A DNA stretch of 64,000 nucleotides from contig NC_057831.1 of NCBI RefSeq assembly GCF_910594005.1, forward strand, positions 42,986,001 through 43,050,000, given 5' to 3'. This DNA comes from Cervus elaphus (lineage: Eukaryota; Chordata; Mammalia; Artiodactyla; Cervidae). How positions within the stretch are numbered: the first letter of the stretch is position 1; each line of letters starts with the position of its first letter. Below the pieces are notes generated by a model. It saw nothing but the letters and a program-made list of their open reading frames with translations. It searched no databases and had not been told where the DNA came from. Below are positions 21,321 to 33,149 of this stretch, one piece after another. The position numbers and the translations under genes are program-made.

Positions 21321-23590
21321 TGCCTGTTACACTACACATGGACATCACCAGATGGTCATACTGAAATCAGATTGACTATATTCTTTGCAGCCAAAGATGG
21401 AGAAGCAAAAACAAGACCAGAAGCTGACTATGAGTCAGATCATGAACTCCTTATTGCAAATTCAGACTTAAATTGAAGAAAGTAGGGAAAACCACTAGAC
21501 CATTCAGGTATGACCTAAATCAAATCCCTTATGACTGTATAGTGGAAGTGAGAAATAGATTCAAGGAATTAGATATGATAGACAGAGTACCTGAATAACT
21601 ATGGACAGAGGATCGTGACATTGTACAGGAGGAAGGGATCAAGACTATCCCCAAGAAAAAGAAATGCAAAAAGGCAAAATGGTTGTCTGAGGAGGCCTTA
21701 CAATTAGCTGTGAAAAGAAGAGAAGCTAAAGGCAAAGGAGAAAAGAAAAGATATACCCATCTGAATGCAGAGTTCCAAAGAATAGCAAGGAGAGATAAGA
21801 AAGCTTTCTTCAGTGATCAATGCAAAGAAATAGAGGAAAACAACAGAATGAGAAAGACTAGAGGTCTCTTCAAGAAAATTAGAGATACCAAGGGAACATT
21901 TCATGCAAAGATGGGCACAACAAAGGACAGAAATTGTATGGACCTAACAGAAGCAGAAGATATTAAGAAGAGGTGGCAATCAGAACTATACACAGAAGAA
22001 CCACAGAAGAACTATACAAAGAAGATCATGACCCAGAAAATCACAGTGGTGTGATCACTCACCTAGAGCCAGACATCCTGGAATGCAAAGTCCAGTGAGC
22101 CTTAGGAAGCATCACCACGAACAAAGCTAGTGGAGGTGATGGAATTTCAGTTGAGCTACTTCTAATCCTAAAAGATGATGCTGTGAAAGTGCTGCACTCT
22201 ATATGTCAGCAAATTTGGAAAACTCAGCAGTGGCCACAGGACTGGAAAAGGACAGTTTTCATTCCCATCCTAAAAAAAGACAATGCCAAAGAAGGATCAA
22301 ACTACTGCACAATTGCACTCAGCTCACAGGCTAGCAAAGTAATGCTCAAAATTCTCCAAGCCAGGCTTCAGCAGTACATGAACTGTGAACTTCCAGATGT
22401 TCAAGCTGGATTTAGAAGAGGCAGAGGAACAAGGGATCAAATTGCCAACATCTGTTGGATCATTGAAAAAACAAGAGATTTCCAGAAAAACATCTACTTC
22501 TGCTTTATTGACTATGCCAAAGCCTTTGACTGTGTGGGTCACAACTGTGGAAAACTCTTAAAGAGATGGGAATACCAGACCACCTGACCTGCCTCCTGAG
22601 AAATCTGCATGCAGGTCAGGAAGCAACAGTTAGAATTGGACATGGAACAACAGACTGGTTCCAAATCAGGAAAGGAATACGTTAAGGTTGTATATTGTCA
22701 CCCTGCTTATTTAACTTATATGCAGAGTACATCATGATAAATGCTGGACTGGATGAAGCACAATCTGGAATCAAGATTGCCGGGAGAACATTAATAACCT
22801 CAGATATGCAGATGACACCACCCTTATGGCAGAAAGCAAAGAAGAACTAAAGAGCCTCTTGATGAAATTAAAAGAGGACAGTGAAATGTTGGCTTAAAAC
22901 TCAACATTCAGAAAACTAAGATCATAGCATCTGGTCCCATCACTTCATGGCAAATCATGGGGAAACAGTGGAAGCAGTGACAGACTTTATTTTGGGGGGC
23001 CTCCAAAACCACTGCAGATGGTGATTGCAGCTATGAATTTAAAAGATGCTTACTCCTTGGAAGAAAAGCTATGACCAACCTAGACAGCACATTAAAAAGC
23101 AGAGAGATTACTTTGTCAATAAAGGTCCTTCTAGTCAAAGCTATGGTTTTCCCAGTAGTTATATATGAATGTGAGATTTGGGCTATAAAGATAGTTGAGT
23201 GCCGAAGAATTGATGCTTTTGAACTGTGGTGTTGGAAAGACTCTTGAGAGTCCCTTGGACAGCATGGAGATCCAACTAGTACATCCTAAAGGAAATCAGT
23301 CCTGACTATTCATTGGAAGGACTGATGCTGAAGCTGAAACTCCAATCCTTTGGCCACATGATGCAAAGAACTGACTCACTGGAAAAGACCCTGATGCTAG
23401 GGAAGATTGAAGACAGGAGGAGAAGGAGACGACAGAGGATGAGATAGTTGGATGGCATCACTGACTCAGTGGACACGAGTTTGAGTAAACTCTAGGAGTT
23501 GTTCATCAACACAGAGGCCTGGAGTCCTGCAGTCCTTGGGGTCACAAAGAGTTGGACACAACTGAGTGACTGAACTGAACTGCCTGTTAC
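21321..23590 (+). mobile_element. BovB LINE, 5'-truncated, exact 10-bp duplication
   Basis: Starts inside the endonuclease region (acatggacatcaccagatgg) and runs through the reverse transcriptase to the 3' end with its gactgaactgaactg tail. tgcctgttac flanks it exactly (21321-21330 and 23581-23590). About 2.25 kb long, in the sense orientation, without inversion. Unlike the copy at 1-3 kb it keeps the region between NLH/NLY and EYIM, so it served as a reference for that deletion. Confidence 0.93.
21370..23572 (+). pseudogene. BovB reverse transcriptase pseudogene
   Basis: Homology is continuous but in shifting frames. Blocks seen are the end of the endonuclease (near 21370-21520), the Lys-rich linker KKKKCKKAKWLSEEALQ (near 21652-21710), FQRIARRDKKAFFSDQCKEI (21775-21835) and the RT entry QWPQDWKRTVFIPILKKDNA (22228-22290). 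Then come DVQAGFRRGRGTRDQIANIC (22396-22455), FIDYAKAFDCV (22504-22536) and the YADD region (near 22805). A frameshift follows DCVGHN, where about four bases are missing relative to the 1-3 kb copy. Another shift lies in the SEMLA stretch (near 22890). A local duplication of an agaactatacaca-like unit near 21985-22020 alters the linker. Not functional. Confidence 0.88.
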
Positions 23591-24211
23591 TCTGGCTGAT
23601 TTCCCATGCCTACCCCAGCTTGCATCCTGGCCCAGACCAAGTGCTTGCCCTGGCCCCTCTTACTCTCCTGTGCAGCTCCCAGCTAGAGTGAAGCCTGTCA
23701 TTGGTGAGGACAACGCACAGTTGTCGTGTGAAGGAGCTGGCTTGGACCTGGCATTACATCTGAACGTGGCAAGGGCAACCATTGCTGATGCTCTTGGAAC
23801 GGTCTGGGGCTCTGATTGTGTGCTGAGACTGCCTCAGCAAGTGCTCTGGCCCAGACTGGACTCCCACTCTGCCCCTCTTGCTCCAGCATTGCCACCTCTG
23901 GGCCAATGATGCCATTGCTGAGAGTGAGGAGAGCACACACTTGAAATGGAACAAGCTAGAATCCAGCCCTCAGGGCTTCTGCTCCAGTACCTTAGGACCC
24001 AGCCCAACCTCTTATAGGGTGTTGTTGACCACTGAGCATAGCAGAAATCCCAAGCTCATGCATGGCTCTGGCTCTAGCCCCTTTATCTCTGTCCCTACCT
24101 CCCAACAAGATAATAGATGTCAGCACACCTTGCAAGAAGACACAACTCATTCTTTCTGCAGATTCAGCTCTCCCACCAAAGCCAGAGGTCACACACAGAG
24201 CAGATAATGAT

Positions 24212-24343
24212 TGTTGTTGTTGTTTAGTCATGTCTGACTCTTTGTGATCCCATGGACTAAAGCCCTCCAGGCTCTTCTGTTCATGGGATTCTCTAGGCAA
24301 GAATACTGGAGATAGGTTGCCATGTCCATCTCCAGGAAGATAG
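24212..24343 (-). mobile_element. Short Bov-A-type SINE
   Basis: The minus-strand unit contains gtcatgtctgactctttgtg and gcaagaatactggagatagg in plus-strand text. It has a (GTT)n-like tail at 24210-24222 and sits within the old L1. No tRNA-like head is present, so it is a Bov-A type or a truncated Bov-tA. Confidence 0.75.
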
Positions 24344-25110
24344 GGGTGCTTCCACTCAAAAACACAGCTTAAAGACCAGAACTGATAACTGTTTCACCTA
24401 GTTTAGTAGAGACCAAGAAAGTTAAAGCAAAAGCAAGGGCACAGAAATTTGTTTCAAGTGAAAGAACAAGAAAATAACTGAAAAAACAACTAACGGAACG
24501 GAGATAACTAATTTATCAGATAAAGAGTTCAAAGTATTCGTATAAGAATGCTAACTGAACTAGGGAAAAGAATAGATGAACACAGTGAGAATGTAAACAA
24601 GGAACCAGAAAGATAAAAAAGAACGTCAGAGCTGAAGTATACAACAGCCAAAATGAAAAAAACAAATTAGAAAGAATGAAGGGGAGACTATAAGATATAG
24701 GAGAACACATAAATGATCTGGAAGATAGAATAATGGAGAACACCCAATAGAACATCAAGATGAAAAACAAAACAAAAAGAACAGTTTAAGGGACCTCTGA
24801 GACAAAATCAAGTGTGCTAACATTCACATTCTAGGGATCCCAGAGGGAGAAGAGACAGAGAAGTTTGAAAAAGTATTTGAGAAAATTATGGTTGAAAACT
24901 TCCTGAACCTGAAGAAGAGAACACATATCCAGTTATAGGAATCATAGAGCTCCTCAAACAAGATGAACTCCAAGAGATTCACACCAAGACATATCGTAAT
25001 TAAATGGCAAAAGTTAAAGAGAGCATTCTAAAGGCAGCAAGAGGAAAACAAAGTCACACACAAGAGAACTCCCATAAAGCTATCGATATGTATCAACAGA
25101 GAGTCAGGGG
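24344..25110 (+). pseudogene. L1 ORF1 relic
   Basis: Recognisable as L1 ORF1p in broken frames: an LSDKEFKVFV-like start near 24515, a helical middle, then a VPEGEETEKFEKVFEKIM-like block near 24838-24885. The MAKVKESILKAARGKQ-like stretch lies near 25003-25053. ORF1p is an RNA-binding trimer in active L1. Numerous stops are present and the C-terminal third is missing. Confidence 0.72.
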
Positions 25111-25124
25111 TTGGGGTGTGGGCA

Positions 25125-25215
25125 CAATTGCCACTAAACTGTAAGCTCCATGACACATTTTGCAGCCCTTAGCATACCCAACAGGGGCTCAAAAGTGTAA
25201 TTGACTTGAATTAAT
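25125..25215 (+). repeat. L2 LINE 3'-end relic
   Basis: The ctgtaagctccatgacacat block then the gcccttagcatacccaacag and ggctcaaaagtgt blocks follow L2 3' order. Confidence 0.55.
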
Positions 25216-25224
25216 GCTTACGTT

Positions 25225-25410
25225 ATATCAGCATTATAACTGGGCTTCGTGCTTTATACGCACAGCCCCACAGTAACTTGTAGAGGAAAGCACATTTTAA
25301 AATTTGTTTTATAAATGAGGAAAGTGAGACTCAAGAAGGGTAAATAATTTGCCCAAGATCATCCAGTTAGTAACTGATTGAATAGCTTTCCACATGTATT
25401 CTGTTTCACT
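25225..25410 (-). repeat. MIR SINE relic
   Basis: tataaatgaggaaagtgaga then atttgcccaagatcatccag is antisense MIR. Confidence 0.65.
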
Positions 25411-25700
25411 GGAGCCTGTATTTCCAACCATGCTATTATCCTGCTTAATGGTATCCGAAACTTTAGCCCAGTGGGGGACCCAATTTGTTACACTCAAGCT
25501 GTAGTTACTCTTTATGCCAAGAAATGAAATATAAAATCCCTTTCTTCACTCAGAAGCAGGGTGGACACACACAGAAGCAGTTAGATAAGAAAAAGAACTA
25601 AGGACTTTGGGATTATTTTGACAGAGGTCATTCCCAGGGTAAAGCAATTAGCATCTCACACCAACCATGGCTTCCAAAGCAGAAGATCAGTCACAGATAA

Positions 25701-25735
25701 AAGAAAACAAAACAAAACAAAACAAAGCAAAACTC
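25701..25735. repeat. (AAAAC)n microsatellite
   Basis: Short AAAAC pentamer run in an otherwise low-copy region (25.4-26.2 kb) with no gene seen. Confidence 0.75.
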
Positions 25736-26225
25736 TGCATGAACAAAAGTAGGGGAGAAAAATAATAGCTGAAGATAGAATTTCAGGTGGTGTTTCAAGC
25801 CATTTTTGGCTCAGTATTCCTGAGTATCTGTCATGTGTAAAGGAAGCATATGTGTTATTAAACTTGTTTGTTTATCTCTTATTAATACCTTTTATTACAG
25901 GAGGGTCTCAGCCAAGAACCTAGAATGGAAGAGAGTAAATTATTTTACTTTTCCTACAATAATAAACAAAGAGAATATCCAGAATTTCACAACCACTTAA
26001 TGAAGTGGGATTAGAAATAAATATCAGAGACTTATTTGCCATATTTGGTATATGTATTTTCACTTATTCCAATTGAATATCATTTACCATTTTAAGTCTA
26101 TGAATATAGTTTTTAAGTAACCATTAATCTTTCTTCCATGATAAAGTCCCAAGTTAAAACACCTCTTAGAGTCTTTTGATAAATAGCTATAAAAATCTAA
26201 TGAACCCCAAGTTAAAATTAAAATC

Positions 26226-26462
26226 TAGTTCTGTGCTATTCTTATTGGTAGCCACCAGGCATGCATATATATTCACAATTAAATTAATTAAATTAAATTA
26301 ATGAAATTGAAATAAGTTAAATATTTAGTTCCTTAATCATATTAACTACATTTCAAGAGATCAATAACGACATATAGTCAACATCTGACACACTTTGGAC
26401 AGATTCCACATACTGGACACATGAAAATCGAACAATTCCATCCTTCAATCGACACTGTTCTT
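26226..26462. repeat. Possible nonautonomous hAT-like MER relic
   Basis: The ctgtgctattc head, the gtagccaccag block, an attaaattaattaaatt spacer, the tttagttccttaatcatatt block and a cacactttggacagattcc end match the layout of an old mammalian MER element. Exact family not determined. Confidence 0.45.
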
Positions 26463-27153
26463 GTTGTTTCTGCCTAAAGTGGACAAAGCCAGCGAACAAT
26501 GCCTTTTGTATAATGTTGTCATTCTCAAGATTATTGCATTCTTATATACTAAGGATATGATAAACCAAGGATACTCCTATTTAAGCCTGTGGTCTGAGCA
26601 AAATAGTAATGGCAAGACTTTCACTCTCAAAAATGTTCTGATTTGGTCAATAAACTATGGCCACCCTAACTGACTCATTGGACAGTGCTCATGATTTTCA
26701 TTTCTTTTTATTCAAGCTGTGTAATGTGGTGTGTTATATGACTTTTGTGGCATCTCCTTCCTTGTATGTAACTCAAGCCCTGTTTTTGGTTTTTGGTTCT
26801 ATCTTGTACTTCTTTTTCTTACTTCCTGCAGTAATTAAATGTATAAAATAAATCCCTAAAAGGCAGAACTTCCAAAAGCTTTGTGGTGTTTATTATATAA
26901 TGTTAATATATATTATATAATATTTTTATATAATAGACACTCAAAAGTGTTTGTTACATAATAGACATTAAGAGGCACATGCTTCCTAAGGAAAGTTTCA
27001 GGTGACATATTCTGCCTCTCTGTCCTAGTACAATGATGGATGTACATTCAATTTACCATCAACCAATCAGATGTTCTCTCCTGGTACTTTGACTCTTGGT
27101 CATATGGTAGGTACTGGTTAGAAAGTGTGCATTGCAGCTGAAATGAGAGCACA
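26463..27153. other. Low-copy DNA, no gene seen
   Basis: Only 64-70-codon frames without recognisable domains, plus an AT-rich run near 26890-26935. Confidence 0.45.
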
Positions 27154-27490
27154 TTACCCAGGACTGAGGCTTCCCTGATAGCTCAGTTGGTAAAGAATCC
27201 TCCTGTAATGCAGGAGACCCAGGTTTGATCTGGGTTGGAAAGATCCACTGGAGAAGGGATAGGCTACCCACTCCAGTATTCTTGGGCTTCCCTTGTGGCT
27301 CAGCTGTTAAAAGAATCCACCTGCAATGCAAGAGACCTGGGTTTGATCTCTGGGTTGAGAAGATCCCCTGAAGAAGGGAAAGGCTACCCACTCCAGTATT
27401 CTAGCCTGGAGAATTCCATGAACTCTATAGACCATGGGTTCGCAGAGAGTCAGACATGACTGAGAGACTTTCACTTTCACTTTACCCAAG
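27154..27490 (+). mobile_element. Bov-tA SINE, double unit
   Basis: A first unit truncated after ccactccagtattcttgg is followed by a complete unit starting gggcttcccttgtggctcag. It ends in gagtcagacatgactgag and a cactttcacttt tail. ttacccagg (27154-27162) and ttacccaag (27482-27490) are a likely imperfect duplication. Confidence 0.88.
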
Positions 27491-28411
27491 CTATTCCTGC
27501 TGCTTTGCCTTACTCATTTTTACAGTTCTATCCTTGTATCCCCCAGTAATGCTGTGAGCCCCTTGTATCTCTCCATTAAATTCTATTTTTGCTTAATGTA
27601 GACAGGATCTCTTTCTGTCCTTTGTACCCAAGACCCTAATCAGTACTGCAAACTTGAAGAAAACTTTTAACTTGAAACTATCGGTGGTACTAGCTGTACT
27701 AAGCAATTCTACACATTTTTATTGCAATTTGCTCAATGCTGAGGCTCATAAAGATATCATACTAACTCCACTCCAGATGTACATAATAACATCTACGTAA
27801 TCATATGTTCCTCCACAAATTAAGATTGTAAGGTTAAGATTAGAGAGTTCCCTTCTTCAGAATATTCTTCTTCAGATATCATCACAGCTTCTCCAGATGT
27901 TTATTAAGCACACATTCCCTTTATAATCTGTTTCCAAATGCAAGCCCATTTCCGTCTTTGCTGATGCTCAGCTGTATTATTATGTGGGTCACAGTTAACT
28001 CTCCACATTTTCACTATCTAATTATTGTTTATGGTTTTACTTTGAATCCTGTACTTCAATTACCTACTCTGTATTGAACAAACATACTAAATTTCCCTCT
28101 ATTTATTATATCTTCCATAAATTGTATCGCCCATCTAGGATAATGGGTATTGCTTGCACATTTGTAACATTTCAAATAGACTAAATTTCTTGATAGCTTA
28201 AGTGTAGGGTGTGCTACTGTGGGGCTTGAATACTGCATATTGGAAAAATGATAGACTTCTTGAGTTCTCCTAGCTGTGTGTTTTTATATTTAAGTTAATA
28301 TCCCCCTTGGTAGAGACTGCCACACAGTCATGACTGTATCATTGAAAAGTCTATGAAATAAAGGCGTACTATCCTCTCAAATAAAACTCCTAAACGTTTC
28401 TATGTAACTCC
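27491..28411. other. Low-copy DNA, no gene seen
   Basis: AT-rich, without recognisable repeats or coding signs. Confidence 0.5.
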
Positions 28412-28510
28412 ATGGCTGATTCATGTCAATGTATGACAAAACCCACTGCAATGTTGTGAAGTAATTAGCCTCCAACTAATAAAAATAAATGAAAAAAAAA
28501 TAAAGGAAAA
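28412..28510 (+). repeat. L1 3'-terminal fragment
   Basis: ctgattcatgtcaatgtatg then taattagcctccaactaata and an A-rich tail is the end of a ruminant L1. The same end appears reversed at 58.36 kb. Confidence 0.75.
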
Positions 28511-29398
28511 AAATCTAACTACAGAGAAAAGCACGTTTGCAAACAGAAATTTCATTAGCGTCTGACTGGTGGAAAGGGGTCATTTCTTTCTTTGAAGGGA
28601 CATAGAAATACGGCCACAAAGACTCAGGGCATCACATTATCCTTCTTATTCTTGAGATTTGTAAAGGCAGATCTGTAACTGCCAGGAAGTCCCTGGGCTG
28701 CCTATTATAAACAGTAATCAGCTAGAACTGATTACTCATCTCTGGTCATTTTCATCTACAAACAAATTCACAACTTTCCCAGACAAATATGGATGGGCTG
28801 GCAAATTTAAATTTCAAATGAAAAAATATCCTCCTGTAATGAGTTCACATACCTTTTATTCAGGCTTCCAAATGCCAGCATAATGTGATTAGTTTTGATG
28901 TTGTTTCTTTCCACCTCTTATGAGAAATCACATCATCAATCATATTATCAAAATTAGATGAGAAGACCTAGCATGTCACCAGGACCCTCCCCTGTGCTAG
29001 TACAGGCTCATTTTAGTCTGCTGTACCTTTTAATATTTTCTTCAATCTTACATTTAACTTCCCCTGTGATCATGCATCTACCATTTCCATTGTAATGACA
29101 TAAATATAAAGAATGAGAGTTGGTTTTCTTAAGAGGATATATCTATGTTTATTTTCTCTGGCTTTTAAATAAAAAAAACTCAGGGTAAATGTTTAGGAAA
29201 TAAAGATAAATTCAGTATAGTTTGGTCAATAAGTTCAATTATGATCAATAATAATCTCTAACATTTGCATAGAATTTGCACATATGTTAGGTAAATTATA
29301 CACATTATGGTAGTTGTCATATGAGTAACATTCTTTTAAGAAAAATTCACTAGGTGCCCTTATAAGTGTTAAATTTGTTTCACATATATGTGTGTGCT
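28511..29398. other. Low-copy DNA, no gene seen
   Basis: No recognisable repeat or coding signal. A weak MIR-like stretch near 29255-29320 is not strong enough to call. Confidence 0.45.
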
Positions 29399-29609
29399 TT
29401 TGTTGTTTAGGCACTAAGCTGTTTCTGACTCTTTTGCATCCACATGGACTGTAACCCACCAGGCTCTTCTGTCCATGGGATTTCCCAGCCAAGTATACTA
29501 GACTGGGCTGCCATTTCCTACTTCAGGGGATCTTTTTGACCCAGGGATCAAACTAGTATCTTCTGCATTGCAGGTGGATTCTTTACCATTGAGCTACCTG
29601 GGAAGCCCC
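29399..29609 (-). mobile_element. Bov-tA SINE, left arm of an inverted pair
   Basis: Minus-strand unit whose tRNA-like head (ggggcttcccaggtagctca) ends at 29609. The tail at the left is ttgttgtttaggcactaagc. It is moderately diverged from the plus-strand copy 42 bases away. Confidence 0.88.
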
Positions 29610-29622
29610 CATATCCATGTAC

Positions 29623-29648
29623 ACACACACACACAGACAGACAGACAT
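29623..29648. repeat. CA/CAGA microsatellite
   Basis: Run of CA units passing into CAGA units, filling most of the spacer between the two head-to-head SINEs. Confidence 0.8.
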
Positions 29649-29651
29649 ATA

Positions 29652-29865
29652 AGGTGCTTCTCTGGTAGCTCAGTTGATAAAGAATCTGCCTGTAGTGCAG
29701 GAGACCTAGATTCGATCCCTGGGCTGGGAAGATATCCTGGAAAAGGTAATGGCTAGCCACTCTAGTATTCTTGCCTGGAAAATCCTATGGACAGAGGAGC
29801 CTGGTGGGCTACACTTCATGGGGTCTCAAGAGTCGGACATGGCTTAGCGACTAAACCACTATCAC
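29652..29865 (+). mobile_element. Bov-tA SINE, right arm of an inverted pair
   Basis: Plus-strand unit from gtgcttctctggtagctcag to acatggcttagcgactaaac, followed by a TA-rich tract (29870-29945). catata occurs on both sides, too short and too AT-rich to count as a firm duplication. Confidence 0.88.
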
Positions 29866-30149
29866 CATATATATATATACATATATATGCATATATATAT
29901 GCATAAAAAATGCATGTATATTATATACCATCTATATATATTTTCCTATGCTTTTAAAATCATGAGAGTTTACTGAGCAGTTTTAACTCATTAAGGTATA
30001 ACTATGAGATGCTTCTATTCTTCTCCAGGATCTGTCTTCACACTTTGTCATATTCTCTTCTCACATCCTTCAGTAAAAACTTGTGTACATTTTTTAATTA
30101 AAATTTCAGTCCTGATTACAAATTTTGAACTCATGTCTGGGAGTGCAGA

Positions 30150-30370
30150 TGCAGGAGCCATATTCTATTGATTTCAATCACAGAACCTCCAACTACCAGT
30201 TTTGGTTCCTTAAGGAAGTCACTCAAACTCAAATAGGCTTCATTTCCTTAGCAAGCAAATGGAGGTAATAAAATAACCTACATTATACAGCTCTTCTATA
30301 AATGGAGGAGAACTTGGAATATTGCCTGGAGTAGAGTGAAAGAAATATGGATTACCTATTAATATAATAA
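30150..30370 (+). repeat. MIR SINE relic
   Basis: aaggaagtcactcaaactca, gcttcatttccttagcaagc and the ggaatattgcctggagtaga end follow MIR order. Confidence 0.6.
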
Positions 30371-30589
30371 CTGTTATTTTTATTGTCATTTTAATCACTT
30401 AATACACACTTTCTTTTCAAAGAGATCTGATTTGGGGATGGGCCTTTAGTTTCCTTCTTCATTCTGTTCTAAAGCAACTGCCCCTTTTCAAAACTTCAGG
30501 CATGAGGAATGGGCAGAGGGATAAATGAGAAAGAAATCATTTTCTCAGACTTGGTTGCAGGAAAGTTTCCCTAATTTCACTCTGGCTTG

Positions 30590-30787
30590 AGTGAAGTCGC
30601 TCAGTCGTATCCAACTCTTTGTGACCCCATGGACTGTCGCCTACCTGGCTCCTACATCCATGGAATTTTCCAGGTAAGAGTACTGGAGTGGGTTGCCATT
30701 TCCTTCTCCAGGGGATCTTCCCAACCCAGGGATTGAACCCAGGTCTCCCGCATTGCAGGCAGACGCTTTACCATCTGAGCCACCAGT
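30590..30787 (-). mobile_element. Bov-tA SINE, little diverged
   Basis: Minus strand. It keeps gaagtcgctcagtcgtatcc at its tail end and tggctcagatggtaaagcgt near its head. It appears comparatively young, but no clear duplication was found. Confidence 0.88.
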
Positions 30788-31044
30788 ACCTTGCATTCAT
30801 TGTTGGTGTCTCTGCCAATGTATTGGTCTCCACATGGAGAGTGTGTGTATTTTACTACAGCAGTGATCAGCTGTAACCTGAGACTTTCTATTATTGTGGC
30901 CCATTTAGAGATGAAATTCCTGCCTCTCTCCAGCTCTTACCAGCAATTCATGCCTCTAACATGTTCTCTTAGTTTTGAACATTTGAACAGCCCAGGGTAT
31001 CTGCTTCTACCTCAGAGCACTGGACTCCTTGGAATCTGAAATAG

Positions 31045-31143
31045 TTGTTTTCTTTTTTTCTTTGTTAAATTATTACTAGTGTATAGTTGCTTTACAATGC
31101 TATGTTAGTTTCTACTGTAAAGTTAAGTGAATCAGCTCTCTTC

Positions 31144-31185
<42 letters not shown>

Positions 31186-31320
31186 CTTCTTTTTTGGATT
31201 TCCTACCCATTTAGTCACCACAGAGCATTGAGTTCCCTGTGATATGCCATCAATTCTCATTAGTTATCTATTTTATACATAGTATCAACAGTGTATATAT
31301 GTCTATCCCTGTTTTCTTTA
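31045..31320 (-). repeat. L1 3'UTR fragment with CA microsatellite
   Basis: gtgtatagttgctttacaat, ttagtttctactgtaaagtt and agttatctattttatacata are antisense L1 3'UTR landmarks, found again at 33.9 kb. Confidence 0.7.
31146..31183. repeat. (AC)19 microsatellite
   Basis: 38 bases of uninterrupted AC inside the L1 3'UTR fragment. Likely length-polymorphic. Confidence 0.95.
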
Positions 31321-32044
31321 TCAATATTCTTTGAGGGCTGCAGAAAATGGGATTGGGTAGAAAACTGTCCCTGTCTCATTTCTGGGCGTACTACATTGAC
31401 ATTCCTTTTTGCCACGTTGTCAAAAGCATTTCTCACTTTTAGAAATCTCCAGACAATAACCAGACCTCAGTATCAGTGCTCTTGTAAGCCTCTAAGCTTC
31501 AGAAAATGCAAATAATTCTCTCTCAGCAACTGTTTTACGCTAGTTAATCAATCATCTAACAGGAAATGGAGATGTAAGTCCTTCCTCCTTTCAGACAACA
31601 CCAGCCTCTAAGAAGAGGTTTCTTCCTAACACCATGAGTTAGCTTTGCAAAGGAGTGGAAGGACAGTTCCTTTCAAACCTTAGACACTACCTTCCCCAGG
31701 GTGTCAACTAACTTTTCCTCTTTCCAGTATTATTTTTTAGCTAGAAGTGAATTGTGGAGCATCTGGTTTTGGCAGCTGGTGGCAGGGCCAGATTTGCTGC
31801 CTTAAAGTAAGACACAGAAGGAGCTGTTAGGACAGGACAGAGTTGTTACAAGTTCTCTTTTGCATGTGGGAGACTTAATACCAATTTTCTTCAGCTTTGG
31901 ACCTCAAGCACTAAGCCTAGGAAAAAGGAAAAATCCCACTCAATTTTCTGTTCTATTTTTATGTGTGACTGATAAATCTTTACACAATCACTAAGCATAT
32001 GCCTTATGTTTGTACGGATTAATACCAACACTTTAAAGACTATT
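31321..32044. other. Low-copy DNA, no gene seen
   Basis: Short frames only. Nothing recognisable. Confidence 0.5.
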
Positions 32045-32230
32045 AGATGGCTGGCATTGTAGTAGACACTCTACAAATGTTCCATGCTTAATCATCAAAT
32101 CAATGTTATTAATCTTTTTTATACAGAGGAGACAGCTGAAGCTGAAGAGGTTTAGTGTTTATTCTTGGTCATGTGATCAATAAATAGTAGAATAAGGACT
32201 TAGATCCAGGGTACCCAGTTCCAAAATTCA
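32045..32230 (-). repeat. MIR SINE relic
   Basis: atacagaggagacagctgaa, gaggtttagtgtttattctt and the ttagatccagggtacccagt blocks are antisense MIR. Confidence 0.55.
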
Positions 32231-32576
32231 GATTTAGTATAGCACTTCCATATATATGTAAAAAATTAGCAAGAATAATATACAGGGATAGATTTTAAAA
32301 ATTTTATAGCTAATGCCCCATAACTAATATTTATATTTTGAGATTCACATAAAAGAATCAAGTCAATGGATCTAACCAAGATGCTTGGTTCTGCTGAGTT
32401 TCTCAGCGGCCTTTAATAAATGCCACAGCATCAGCCTCTTAGGCCTTGATGGCTGATGATAGAGTATCTGTGTTCTCAGGCACCATAATCACCATAAAAG
32501 TGAACACAAGGCCCAGTAGCCTCCTTTTTCAGAAACAAGAAATAGGAAGAACTCATCTTCCTGATCATATTAGGAG

Positions 32577-32782
32577 AGGGACCCTGGTGGCTCAGGCATT
32601 AAAGAATCCTCTTGCAATGCAGGAGACCTGGGTTTGATCCCTGGGTTGGGAAGATCCCCTGGATGAGGGCTTTGGTGATCCTCTCCAGTCTTCCTGCCTG
32701 AAGAATCCCCATGGACAGAGGTGCTGGGCGGGCTATAGTCCATGGGGTCACAGAGTTGGACAGGACTGAGCCAGTAAGCAAA
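32577..32782 (+). mobile_element. Bov-tA SINE (first of three)
   Basis: Head gggaccctggtggctcaggc, body ctgggttgggaagatcccct, end acaggactgagccagtaagc. It carries small indels (for example gaatccccatgg). Confidence 0.88.
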
Positions 32783-32848
32783 GATGGGAAAGGTTTCCTT
32801 TTGGCAAAATAGGAACACCATCAGGACGCACATCGGGGAGTGAGAGTG

Positions 32849-33062
32849 AAGGGCTTCCTAGGTGGCACGGTAGTAAAGAATCCGCCTGCCAGTGCAGGAG
32901 ATGCAGGTTCAATTCCTGTGTCGGGAAGATCCCTCTGATGAAATGGCAACCCACTCCAGCATTCTTGCTTGGAGAATCCCATGGACAGAGGAGCCTGGCA
33001 GACTACAGTCCATGGGGTGGCAAATGAGCATGAGTCCATGGCTGAATGAGCATGCATACATG
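32849..33062 (+). mobile_element. Bov-tA SINE (second of three)
   Basis: Head gaagggcttcctaggtggca, body ccactccagcattcttgctt. The tail has decayed into repeated atgagcatg words. Confidence 0.86.
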
Positions 33063-33149
33063 TGAGAATGAAGGGGATTTTTCTCATTGTTATAGAATGT
33101 GATGCTCTTTATGAATAAATAAATACATATATTCTTATGACCAATGTAA

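Larger units (their letters stand above)
20960..25110 (+). repeat. 5' half of an old L1 (5'UTR and ORF1), interrupted twice
   Basis: The segments 20960-21330, 23581-24211 and 24344-25110 read as one plus-strand L1. A 5'UTR-like stretch has the ttggagtctgacatcagg and aaactcaaactctgctcatg blocks left of the BovB. The continuation (gaagcctgtcattggtgagg) lies on its right, and an ORF1-type relic follows. No ORF2 or L1 3' end is found before about 25.1 kb, where homology stops. The left boundary is uncertain by a few hundred bases. The element is old, with many stops and indels. Inserts are a BovB (21331-23580) and a SINE (24212-24343). Confidence 0.65.

Noticed and set aside
24062..24300. Overlapping frames in the GC-rich stretch near 24.1 kb
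   Set aside because: Explained as L1 5'UTR plus an antisense SINE. No gene evidence.
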